In this document: positions 10,673 to 21,501 of the stretch, in pieces
How positions within the stretch are numbered: the first letter of the stretch is position 1
How the letters are laid out: every line of letters begins with the position of its first letter
From: Cephalopachus bancanus
Taxonomy: Eukaryota > Chordata > Mammalia > Primates > Tarsiidae
Direction: 5' to 3'
Length of the DNA stretch: 64,000 nucleotides
Assembly (NCBI GenBank): GCA_027257055.1
Contig: JAPVLO010000115.1
Location: 2,914,001 to 2,978,000 of the forward strand
Made by a program: the position numbers and the translations under genes
Notes under the pieces: generated by a model
Databases searched by the model: none
The model's input: the letters and a program-made list of their open reading frames with translations, nothing else
Told to the model about the DNA's origin: nothing

Positions 10673-12195
10673 TGCCTCTTTTGTATTGTAGTCATCCTAG
10701 GGTGTATCCCACTGCAGTGTTGACTCGCATTTCCCTAATAGCTAAAGATGCATCTTTTCTCAAGTTCATTGGTCCATTGTGTATCTTTTGGGGGGAAATA
10801 TCTATTCAAATCATGCCTATTTTAAAATTGGATTATTTGTCTTGTTATCATTGAGTTGTAAGAATTCTTTACGATTCTAGACAGAAGTCCCTTATCTGAT
10901 ATAAGGTTTGCAAATACTTTCTCCCATTCTGTGAGTTGTCTTTTCATTTTACTGATGGCACCATCTGTAGCAAAAAGACTTTTAACTGTAGTCCAATTTG
11001 TCTGTTTTTTATTTTGCCACTGGGTTTTTGGTATTCTAAGAAAACTTTGCCTAAACCAATGTCACAAAGATTTATTGCTATGTTTTCTTCTATGAGTTTT
11101 GTAGTTTTACCTATTACATTTAGTTCTGGGATCCATCTGGAGTTAACTTTTGTATATGGTGTGAGATAAGGCTCCAACTTGATTCTTTTACATATGGATG
11201 CCCAGTTGTCCCACTACTAATTGTTCAAAGAACTATTCTTTCACCATTGAACTGTCTTGGCACCTTTGTTGAAAATCAGTTGACCACAAATGCAAGGTTT
11301 TATTTCTGAACTCTCCATCCTATTGATCCAGAAGTTTGACCTTATGCCAGCACCACAGGATCTTGATTACTGTGGCTTTGTAGTAATTTTGAAATAGGAA
11401 AGTATGAATTCTCCAACTTCGTCCTACTTTTTCAAGATTCTTTTGGGTATTCTGGATCCTTTGCATTTTCATATGAATTTTAGGGTTAGATTGTTAATTC
11501 CTGAAAGAAAAAAAAAGCCAGCTGAGATTTTGATAGGGATTGCACTGAATCTGTAAATCAAGTTAGGGAGTATACTATCATAATAATAATCTTCTGATCC
11601 ATGGCATAGAATATATTTCCATTCATTTCGATCTTTTAAAATATTTTTCCACAAGATTTTGTAGTGTTCAGTACACAAGTGTTGTAAGTACTTTTAAAAA
11701 TTAAATGTTGCCTAGAAACCTCATTTTGAAAATGCTGTTGTAGATGTACTGTTTTCTTCATTTCATTTTTGGAATGTTCATTGCTAGGGTATAGAAATAC
11801 AATTGATTCTTATATGTTGATATTGTGTCCTGAAAACTTAGTAAGCTAGGATTTTCTATAAACAAGATCATATCATCTGTAAATGGAGATAATTTACTTC
11901 TCTCTTTCTAATTGGAATGTCTTTTCTTTCATTTTCTTGCCTAATCATCCAGCACAATGTTGAACAGATGTGGTAAGAATAGACGTTCTTGTTTTATTCC
12001 TGCTTTTAGTGGGAAAGATTCGATCTTTCACCATGAAGTATGATGTTGGCTGTGGACATTTCACACATGCTCATGATCAGGTTGAGAAAGTTCCTTTTTA
12101 TTCTAAGTCTGTTGAACATTTTAATCTTGTACAAGATTGGGTTTTCACCTATTAGGATGACAGTCCTCTATTTATTAATACAGAGATTAATTCTT

Positions 12196-12481
12196 TTTTT
12201 TTTTTTTGAGTCGGAGTCTCACTCTGTCGCCCAGACTGGAGTGCAGCGGCCGCTCCCGGCCACCGCAGCCTCGACCCGCTGGGCTCCGGCGATCCTTCCG
12301 CCTCAGCCTTCCGAGTAGCCAGAATTACAGGCATGCGCTACCACGCCCAGCTGATTTTTTGATTTATTGTAGAGATGAGGTCTCGCTGCCCAGGCGGGTC
12401 TCGAACCCGCGGGCTCAAGCAATCCACTCACCTCAGCCTCCCAAAGGCGCGGGATTACAGGCTGAGCCACCGAGCCCGGCT
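12196..12481 (-). mobile_element. Alu element of the young lineage, with 13-bp TSD
   Basis: This is full-length antisense Alu flanked by GAGATTAATTCTT at 12183-12195 and 12482-12494. It is very similar to the copy at 10377 and sits at the right end of the old L1. Confidence 0.95.
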
Positions 12482-12494
12482 GAGATTAATTCTT

Positions 12495-14000
12495 GACTTT
12501 AAATTTTCAAAAGTCAAACTCGTAGCCTTGGGATGGAAAGTAACGACTCCTTGTTCTGTGGAAGAGACGTCAGAGAGGAGAAGATGCTGGCAGATACTGT
12601 GGAGTGCTCTGGAGAAGGGCTCTCTGCCCGACCTCAGCCGAGCCTTGGAGCAGGTCTGGCGGAACTCCTGGGAGGGTACAGAAACTGAGTAGAGAGCACC
12701 TAAGCCAAACGCCCTGAATGCCCTGGAAGATGGCAATCTGAAAAGAGCATGCCTCCTGCAGCCTGCCACCCAACACACAGTGTGGAGGAGGGAGAACCAC
12801 TCACAGTCCCTAGGAGGATGGGTTTGATGCTGCTGGCTGAGTAGTTCCAATGGAGAAGCCAAAGTGTTTTCCAGAGGACAGAGGTGGGCATCACGTGTCT
12901 TGGAGGATGGTAAGGCCAGAGGCCTCGGAACGGGGAGATATGGCCTGCCTGGATCACATGGTCAGGGGCCAAATGGAACTAAAGATGCTTCTGCAGAAAC
13001 TGCCCTGGAGGGATAGCCATGCCCAGGACTAGCCAAGAAGAACACCAGGGTAGGACAGAGCAACGTCCAAGACCCAAAAGCCTCTTCCTATACCCCAAGA
13101 CCCCAGAACCTGAAGTCATCACCAAGGGAAGGAGGAGAAGGAGAAAATCTTGCACTGTGTGCTTAACTTGGAATTTGTTTTATCCTGAAACAGCAAAATT
13201 ATTTTTTCTGTCGTTAGGTAGAATGGAGGCTTGAAAAAAACTGAATTTAGTTAGAGAAAAATTAAGAAAACTTCATTTATTTTCTGTACACTGGAAGATG
13301 TGGTTTAGTCACTCAGTAAACACTAATAAACAGGCAGCAAGGGCCAGGTGCCGGTCTCAGCGCAGGGCAACATGCTTCTGCAGTCTTCAGGGTCCTCAGG
13401 AGGGCAGAGACTGGCTAGTGCTGAGAGGAGACAGGAGGCACAGGGGGTACTTGTGACCGTCTAGGGTGACCGCCCAGAGCACGCTGCCCTTTCCCCATGC
13501 TCAGCCAGAGGAGGGAAGCAGTGTTTCTCTGGGTGGTTTCTTCTGGTGCTTATGGTCTGGACTTTCTGCCGAACCAAATGTTTCCTGCCAACCTCTTTGA
13601 TGCCAGCCTGGCAAAGCGGGGAGGAGGCGTCAGAACCCAGGAGGGCCTGAAGTCATGCAGCTTGACATATCCAGTCATCAGAAGGGCCCTGTCGGCATCT
13701 GCAAACACCCCACCCCACCTCACTTGCTTCTTGGATGTCCACTTGGAGGTCCAAATGCACATCTATAGCTCTCAGGGTGTCACATGCAGAGACAAGGGAA
13801 GGGAACATCCTGCCAGCCACCTGTGTTCTCCTCCTGAAAAAAGCAAACTGTCCAGCAGTTTTTCCAGGAGGAAAAGGCAGGCAGAGAACAGAAACCAAAA
13901 AAATTACACATCGCTCCCTGTCTTCCTCCAACCCCTATGTTTTGCACTTTACAGTTTACAATACTACTGTTGTACTTGTTTCTTACTGAAACCATGGAAG
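12495..14000. other. Intergenic sequence without a recognised gene
   Basis: The stretch is moderately GC-rich and mostly non-repetitive by eye. A chance open frame runs through 13497-14090, but it crosses the MIR near 14.02 kb, has no homology I recognise and no promoter or splice context, so I do not call it. Confidence 0.4.
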
Positions 14001-14019
14001 ATAGGGAAGGGAGGCCAGT

Positions 14020-14150
14020 GTGGCCATTTTACAGGTGAGGAAACAGGCCCAGAGGGGACAAACGCTTGCCAAGAGCACGCAGATAGCTGATGGCCAACCT
14101 GGGCCCAGAATCCAAGGTGAAAGTCTCCCTAACATGAGGCTCTTTCCACC
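14020..14150 (-). mobile_element. MIR SINE
   Basis: The antisense MIR core is clear: CCATTTTACAGGTGAGGAAAC, GGCCCAGAGGGGACAAACGC and a following CCTGGGCCCAGAATCC. Confidence 0.8.
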
Positions 14151-14374
14151 ACAGAGAAGGCAGAGGGCTACACCAAGGGAGATGGTGAGAACCAGGAAAC
14201 AGGAAGAAATGTTATCAACGGGTCCAGGTGGTCTCAGAAAGGGGACCAAGGTCATGCACGACCCGACACAGGCACCTACGGAGGGTTTAGCTGACCTCTG
14301 CTGCCCTCAAGTGGCGATTCTGCAGTGTATCAGTCAAGGGATCCTTTCTCACAGCCTTTGGGTCACGGATCTTT

Positions 14375-14790
14375 TTGTAGGGCCGTGGTTCTCTAAGGGG
14401 CGCAGAGGTCTAAACTATGTTCATATAACATTAAGATGTTATCTGTCCTTTCCACTCTCATTTTCTCACACGTGTACAATAAACTTTTCCAAAGGTTACA
14501 TGTCAAATGATACTCCATAGACCGAAAGCAGAAGCAAACAAGGAAATATAGCAGTCCTCTGTTGAAGCAAAAGTGGAAAGCAAGGCAATTCTTGTTGTTC
14601 ATTGTTTGTGTGGAAAAATAGTTATATTTACAGAATTTTATTTATGTTAAGATGTAATGGGCTTTTTATTATATTTTAAATGAATAAATATTTTTAAAAT
14701 TCTCAGTTTTAATTTATGATGGATGTTGGTGAATAAGCATGACTTAATTGGAGCCCTTAATAATTTTTAGACACAAAAGGGACTGCTGTA
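14375..14790. mobile_element. Probable non-autonomous hAT-type DNA transposon
   Basis: It opens with CCGTGGTTCTCTAAGGGGC, close to the CAGTGGTTCTCAA-type terminus of hAT (Charlie/MER) elements. It continues with an A/T-rich interior including AACATTAAGATGTTAT and GTTAAGATGTAATGGGC. The far terminus near 14.79 kb is decayed, so the class is a reasoned guess. Confidence 0.5.
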
Positions 14791-14979
14791 GGTAGTGGTT
14801 TTTGTTATTCTTTTCGCCATCCTCAGGAAGGCAAGTCTGAAACTCTCCAACTCCAGGAAAGACACCAAAACCGGTGCTTGGCTTGGAATTCTGTTTTCTG
14901 CCTTTCATAAAAATGGAGTTCCATTTGTTTAAAGACATTCTCAAAGGCAACACAGAAATTAATGCCTGATACTAAACTT

Positions 14980-15075
14980 CCTCAGGTCAGGGTCCCTGCC
15001 GTTGTCACACCAGTGCCTAGCACAGCATAGGCACAGAGTCAGACTCAATAAAATTTTTTTTTGATTGATTGAGAG
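14980..15075 (+). mobile_element. L2-type LINE 3' tail
   Basis: The pattern CTCAGGTCAGGGTCCCTG, then CCAGTGCCTAGCACAGCATAG, then ACTCAATAAAATTTTTTTTT is the usual LINE2 3' end. Confidence 0.65.
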
Positions 15076-16000
15076 AAAAAGCATGATGTGCTGATTGTAG
15101 AAAATCCTCAAGCTGTTGGCCCCAAGTATTCCTCAAGACTATCTTCTACAGAAAAATCTAAGAAGAAGAAGAGCGTTGCCGGTTGATCCCTCCCAGTTCT
15201 AGCTGCCATGTGAGATTTGTCTGGGTTGGGGTCGAGTTTCTTCGTTAAAGTGCAGTCTCACTCGTTTCCAACCCGAGTGCTCTGGTGGGGAGATGGGGTG
15301 CTGAAAGTGTGCTAAGATGGGATCTAACTAGTGTGGGGTGGACAGAGCAGGGCGGGCAGACGAGGGCTGTAACTCACAGCCGAGCTGAAATTGATGGGCA
15401 GAGGGGCAGAGCCAGCCGGCAACCTGCAAGTGCCCAGCAGTGAACCTTGATGCTGTGAAAAGCTGTGTTTTTATTTAAGAAAATTTATAAAAGCAATATA
15501 TGCTTGCTGTCATAAATTGAAATGCTATAGTGGTGCACAAGGAAATCGCCACCATCAAAGTAAAAACGGAAAGTCTTCCCCAGCCCCACATCCCAGAAAT
15601 AGCCACTGTTAAGTTTGGTATATAGCCTTGCAGATGCTTCAATGCCCAAATAATTATGCAGATATAATAATTACATTTTAAGAAGAAAACATACGTATTT
15701 TTAATAGAAAAAGTCTATTTTAAAAAGAAAACAACTAGCATCATACATTTGATTCTTCGTTTTGCACTTCTAATGTCTCTGGCATGATATTTCCATGACA
15801 ATCTTCTATGTAATGGCTAGCTCATCATTTTTAGTGACTGTGAGATACCATTCTAGAATATGACTGCATCTCAGTTTGTGCAACAGCCCCGTCTGTAGAT
15901 GGGCATTTAGAGAGTTTCTAAGTTTCCAGTGTTACAAACAATTCTCAGGTAATATCGTGATGCTTCCATTTTTGTCTGTAAATCTGTGCTTTCTTTATGC
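15076..16000. other. Intergenic sequence, part ancient LINE-like
   Basis: From about 15450 to 16000 the A/T-rich sequence resembles an old LINE-like or non-autonomous repeat, e.g. TTTATAAAAGCAATATATGC and AGCCACTGTTAAGTTTGG. I cannot name it. No gene is seen. Confidence 0.35.
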
Positions 16001-16654
16001 TAAACACTGTCCGTGGCTGCTGCTGGGCTGAATCTGGAGATCAGGAAGACCTCCTCTTGGCTCTGAAGATGGGCACAGACCCATGAAGAAGAGAGGATAC
16101 ACAGCCATGATGGGAGCACAGGGTGGGGCACAGTGCGTGGGGGCCATGGGAGGGAAAGAGCCATGGACATTGCTGGGGGAGAGAGGGAGAACCAGGAAGC
16201 CCTAGGCTTAGTATCTGAATGTTGCATAATGGGTGTTGGAGAACAGGGTGCACTCCTCTTCCTGGAGATGCTGGGGTACAGGTGTCTAGGTTAAAGACAA
16301 GCACAGAGGCAGGGAAACCCGGAGGTTATGAGCAGACAACCTCTGGCCTAGCAGGTCATTGACTCACCCAGTCATTCCTTCCACAAAAGTTTGAACACCC
16401 ATTATGTGCCTAGCACTGGATGGGATGGGGGAAATGCTGGGAGTCCAGGGAACCTGGAACAGAGCACTGGGAAGCAAGTTCAGAAGGTAGTTCTGATGTG
16501 GTTTATGGAAGGCCTTCAATGACGGTTTGAGACACCATACTTGCATGTCCAACAACTTTCTCTTTTTTATACCATGAAATGGACATCATCATGGCTGCTA
16601 GTGACATTCCCTGGCCTGAACCACGGGGTGTGTAGCCTCAGGAAGGCTATCGAT

Positions 16655-16790
16655 GGGACTGGCAGTCTGAGTCCTCAGCAGGGGCTCAGGTTGTCGGAGC
16701 CTCAGTTTTTCATCTGTAAACTGGCTCGGCAACGCATCTCTCTGCTTACCTCCTCTTTTCATCAGGAGGCACCAAGATGATCACGAGACA
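16655..16790 (+). mobile_element. MIR SINE fragment
   Basis: GAGCCTCAGTTTTTCATCTG followed by TAAACTGGCTCGG is the MIR core in sense orientation. Confidence 0.65.
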
Positions 16791-19700
16791 CTGGGAAAGG
16801 CTTGGACACCTGAGGGAGGTTGCTGTTTCTCAGTCTTACCAGGAGCATCCAGTGGAAGACCCACTGGCCTTGTGAACGCTACATCACACCCAAACCAACA
16901 GGGTGGCCACAACCAGCACCAGGAAATGGTCTAGTTGAGGAAAACTTAAGAAACACATTCTAGGACATGTGCCAGCCAGGACTTCGGGTCCACCAGGGGT
17001 GAATTAGATGTCAGGAGCATCTCTTCACCAGTGTCCTCATTACCTGCCCAGGACCAGGGATGCTGGGGAGGACAGGCAGGCCCATCTCTCTGTCAATAAA
17101 GCCTCTTGAATACACCAGAATGGAATGCCACTGGAGCCCCCACATGGCTGTCCCCAACACCTAGGACAGCACCTGCTCAACAAACATCTGATGACTGAAC
17201 AAATGCATGCATGTGCCACTCCTGGAGGGTTGGGGTCTTGCACTGCGCACTCCAGAGAGGGGACTCTGCAGCACCAGGGGCTGTGAAAGAGACAGATCGA
17301 GACGGGCATAGGGAGGTTTTATTTTAAGGGCGGAACCCTCTGCTAAGAGGGTCAGTGATTGGCTAAGGATGCTTGCTGTGGGTACAAATTGGGAGAGAGA
17401 GTATGGACATGCGGCACATAGCAGCAAAATGGCAATGGCCTCCCCACAGGGTTAGAGTAGGGAATAACGTTTAGAACAATGAAATCACTCTGGAAGTTAG
17501 ACTGTGGAAAAGCATTTCGCTTTGTTTTGTCCTCCAGGTGAAAATAAGGCCAGATAGCACCCACCCACCCAAGCCCAGGGCCACCATCTCTGAAGCACTC
17601 CCACAGGTCTTCTCTCCCTCCATGGCTTTTTTCAACCACTATGCCCTCCCCTGCCGACTGTGGGTGTCTGGGGAAAAAGAAGCCAGACTGCCATCCTCGA
17701 TTTCTTTCATCACTTGCATGCAGCAAGTTTCTCTCTGGGCTGGTGACATCTACAGGGACCTGAACAGAGGGAGGAGTGATGGTGGCCAGTGGCCAGGTGA
17801 CTCTTGGAAGCCAGGAGAGGCATCTGAGACCGAAACAACCTGAAGAGGCTTTCAGTGCTTTTATTTGGAAACGTAGAGCCAACTCCAGCTCCTCCATGAA
17901 TTCCCAGTGAGTTTACAACAGTCATGGGGACAGGGTTGATTTTACCCAGTTTTTTTTTTTTTTTTTAATAACCAGGCACAAGTCCAGAGGTGATCGATCC
18001 ACCAATGTTCCATTGCTTCCTCTGAGAGGTCAGTGGCCCTGCCGGGGCACTGAAATTAAAATACTGCCTGCCATTGTGAAGGAAGTAAGGGGTTCCCAGG
18101 ACAGCTGCTTGGCTGAAGGCCACCTGGCTCAGGGCTCAGGGTCCAGGGTGGTTGGGAGTCCTTCTTTCTCCTCAGTATATTCACCATCGCAGATTCTGGA
18201 GATACCCTCAGCATCGACCAGTAGTAGAATGAAGCCCTGGTCAGGTGACGCCAGCCCTGGGAAAAAGGAGAAAAGGTAAGAACATCATTTAACTGGAGTT
18301 CTCGTCAACTCTTGGGGTCCAAAAACCCGTATGATGCATGTTTGTGAAATATCAACAGGCAAAGTGTGGTCATGAGCACAGACTAGTGAGTGTTCTGAGG
18401 GTTGTCTGGGGCTATTTGTAAATGTTCCAAAAAGATATTATAGGAAGAATGTATCTTCTTTCTCTGAAAGTGAATTTTCCTTGAAATTAAAATATGTTAA
18501 TGAGGTTTGGGGTATGTAGGTCAGGACAGAGGGCAGCATTATTCCAGGAAGTTTCCGGAGACCAGGTCCTGGTGGGCCGGCAGGAATGGCACATTGGATG
18601 TACAGGCCATAGACAAACCCAGAGCTGGCCACTGGTAGGCAGGTAGGGACTCCACTTCTACTACCAAAGGTCACCTTGTATTGTCTGATTCTAGTTTCTC
18701 CATGTGAACAGATAAGCCTGACCATGTCTCAAAACAGTCACCTCCTGCAGTGCTTACTGGGCTTCAAATTCTCCTTGGGTTGAAATTCTACTGTGTGTTG
18801 CCTGGGAGAGAAATAACTTAGTGGATGCATGAAAAGGAAGTGATCTTCCTGCTCAGGACTTTGGGGAGCTGGGGAGGACTCTGGGTTTGGCTGTTGGAAG
18901 GAGCCCGGGGGATGCTTGGACAGGATGCACATCCCCTGCAGGCTCTTGGAAACGGTCTCAAGTCATTCTACCACCTGTGCCCAGAGACTCTGGAGATGGT
19001 CACCATCCCACCACTTCTTAGGAACTGTAGAGCTCCCCAATTCTCCAATGTACATCATTTCACTCTGTCCTTAGCCTAGTGGGAGGGAGGCATTGGTTTC
19101 CCATCTTCAACCTGGAGCATGATCTGCCCAATAATCTCAGAGCTACTTGGTAAATTAAAATCCAGGTCTTGTTAAAACGCCTTGGTGCTTTTGGGGTAGA
19201 GCAGGAGGTTGAACACTTTGGGCAAGGATTGTTTAAGAGGAGGCTCCAGATGGGTGGTTGGGAACTTCCCCTGTCTGTCTGCAAGGCACCAACCCCCTCC
19301 CCTGCCTCAGGCAGTCCTCTCTCCTAAGGGAGACAGATGTCCATGTCCCTTGCAAGAGGGAATACTTTCAGAAAGAAAAGCTTCCCACTGGGCTGGTCAC
19401 TGCTGTGAAAGACCAAATCCGGGACAATCATGACTGACTTGCTAGAAACTTCCTCCTTTGTCCTGAAGCAGCCAATCACCAGTGTGGTCAGATATGAGAG
19501 GCTGGGCAGGCACCCAGCCACTCGAGGATCTTGGAGGTCTTGGCGTTAAGACCACCTTATAGCTGAAGATTCGATGACGAGACAAAATGGTCCTGAACTA
19601 CGGGATGAGGGAAGAGGGTTACCAAACACTGTGTAAAGTAGGATGCCAGCATAGAATTACATGTGAAAAATCCTCAGGGGAATAATAACAGGATCTTGTG

Positions 19701-21378
19701 ATTACAAGTATTTTTATTTTGTTACTTCTGTTTATTTGTATTTTCTGCTATTTCTACAATAAAATGCACTGACTGTATTACAGGATTTTTTAAAAGTTAC
19801 TTTCATCTGTTAAAAGAGGAAACAGCTGATATCTGAGCACAGCTTTAAGAAAGACATATTCCTTTTCCTAACTGGACATCACCCAAATGCAGTAACTCTT
19901 CACCCAGGAGGTTTAATTATGCAAAATATGTGGTCACCCTTATTCTTTTATAAGAAAGGGCACAAAGTCAGGGAAGCTGTGAACGTGATGCTTTGGTAAG
20001 AAGTGGAGGACAGCATTTTATTCAAAGCCAGCTTCCGGGGCTTGTTCTGGGCTCACGACGGTCAGCTGAGTGGTCGAGTCCTTTTGCTTTTTCCAGGTTC
20101 TGGCACCACCCAGGCATCGACCAGGACTCTGCCACCCCACGAACGCCCTGCCCACCTGCGGGCGGAGGCAGCTGTGTGTTTTTCTAGGCCTTTCTGACAA
20201 AGACTATCCTTCTTGGGAGAATTTGTAGTAACCAAGGCTGACATAAAATGGCTTCTTGGCTGACTAGAAAGTTCAGTGACTCACGCTACTTCATCTCCGA
20301 GCATCACACTAGCTAGTTTGGGACCAAAGAAGAAGAAGGGAGAAAAGACAAGAGGACGAGGAGGAGGTGTGAGGGGTTATGGGAGGTTGATCATCCAACT
20401 ATCCAACAGTGTTGTTGAGGGCCTTCTGTGTGTCAGGCTCTGCGCCAGGCACCAGCAAAGGTAAAGAATGCTGCAGTCTGCCTGGGGAGAGAGTCCTCGG
20501 ACAATTATGAAGCACTGGGAGCAGGAGTCTACAGCAGGCACAGCTCAACTTAGCTGCGAAACCAAGCAGGCTTCCTGGAGGGGGAGAATTCTGTACCAAG
20601 GCCTCGATGACAAAGAGTTGGTGAATCCTGGGACAAGGAGGGAAGGAGCAGGAAGAGGGTGTCAGGCAGAGGGAACAGCATGAGCCAAGACCCAGAGGTG
20701 AGAGAGAGGATGGTGGTGAGAGGCAAGGCTGGCGGAGGAGGCAGTGTCAAGGACAGGCTTCACCTAGAGGGCATAGGGAGCCACTGAGAGCGTTTGAGCA
20801 AGGGAGTCACTTGCTTAGATTTCTGTTCTGAGACAATCCCTCAGGCTTCAGTGACCTTTCTGCAATGAGAAAGGAGAAAGGAAAGCATGCAGGAGGTGAG
20901 GAATGATAGCAAAGACCTGTCCTCTAGGGCTTTGGGAGCCTGTGGGTGGCTCTCAGGTTCAGGTTTCAAAGTTCAGCAGGGAAGGAGGAGACAGTGCCCC
21001 TGTGGGCAGGGGGTGGGCACCCTCTCTCTTTAGAGCCTGAGTCATCGCTTTTGCAGAATGAAGCTTCAAAACAAGTCCCTGGGAGGGCTGTTGAGGCTGC
21101 TGAATGGGAATACGGATGAGTGAGCTGCTACAAACAGGTCAATTCTGTGCCCACCTCAGTCACTGAGAACCTGGCACAAGCCCTTCATGGGTGGGCACCT
21201 CAGAATTCCTGTCTAATGATGAGAAGAGTGGCAGCTTTTGCCTTGACCTACCACAGGCTAGACACTAGACCAATGACAGGGACATTTCAGAAGGTCACAA
21301 CATTTTCATGACAATGAAAAGAGTTTCAAGTTTGCAGGAAGCACAACTGGCTGAGAAGGAAGTGCACTGACCTGAAGC
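16791..21378. other. Intergenic and probable SLC25A48 3' UTR region
   Basis: Mostly unique-looking sequence with no recognised gene. The part nearest 21378 must include the SLC25A48 3' UTR, as it follows the stop codon on the minus strand. Candidate minus-strand AATAAA signals occur at 20017-20022, in the A/T-rich patch near 19.71-19.75 kb and near 17.86 kb. About 20400-20800 looks like an ancient mammalian interspersed repeat. A poly(T) run lies at 17950-17967. Confidence 0.4.
20017..20022 (-). terminator. SLC25A48: Candidate SLC25A48 polyadenylation signal
   Basis: TTTATT on the plus strand reads AATAAA on the minus strand, about 1.36 kb past the stop codon. Others further left are also possible, so the choice is uncertain. 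Confidence 0.25.
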
Positions 21379-21501
21379 TCATGGGCTTGGCACCGCGTGG
21401 TCCCCACGGATGGCCTGCAGCGATAGCTCATATCCAAGGAACATGGCTGCGCTCATGGGGAAGCCCCGTACAGTGTTCACCGTGATGCCTCTGAAAAACA
21501 C
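21379..21501 (-). CDS. SLC25A48: SLC25A48 exon 7, C-terminus and stop
   Basis: The exon encodes [20 protein letters not shown], then [20 protein letters not shown], then TGA (21381-21379). It is 123 nt and joins exon 6 in phase 0. Confidence 0.96.
   Translation of the reverse strand: MFFRGITVNTVRGFPMSAAMFLGYELSLQAIRGDHAVPSP

Larger units (their letters stand above)
9430..12182 (-). mobile_element. Old mammalian L1 (L1M type), antisense
   Basis: Read on the minus strand this is an L1 ORF2 3' half and tail. On the plus strand the landmarks are GGTTCATCCATGTTGTAGC, GAATGCTGCTATGAACATT, ACATTCTCACCAGCAATG, CTCCATCCTATTGATCCAG and ATTGCACTGAATCTGTAAATC. It is interrupted by the Alu pair at 10.1-10.7 kb, and a further Alu lies at its right end. 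It is heavily mutated and non-coding. Confidence 0.85.

Noticed and set aside
10377..12481. Repeated short open frames ([15 protein letters not shown] type) as a protein family
   Set aside because: These are translations of antisense Alu elements, not genes.
13497..14090. A 197-codon open frame on the plus strand
   Set aside because: It runs through a MIR SINE, has no recognisable domain, promoter or splice context and a composition like translated non-coding DNA.
17352..17897. A 181-codon open frame on the minus strand
   Set aside because: No similarity that I recognise; low-complexity and intergenic. A minus-strand AATAAA near 17.86 kb makes it more likely to be untranslated or simply chance.
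18177..18275. A plus-strand exon-like segment ending in AAAAG|GTAAGAAC
   Set aside because: A donor-like site alone is common by chance. No frame, partner exon or homology supports it.
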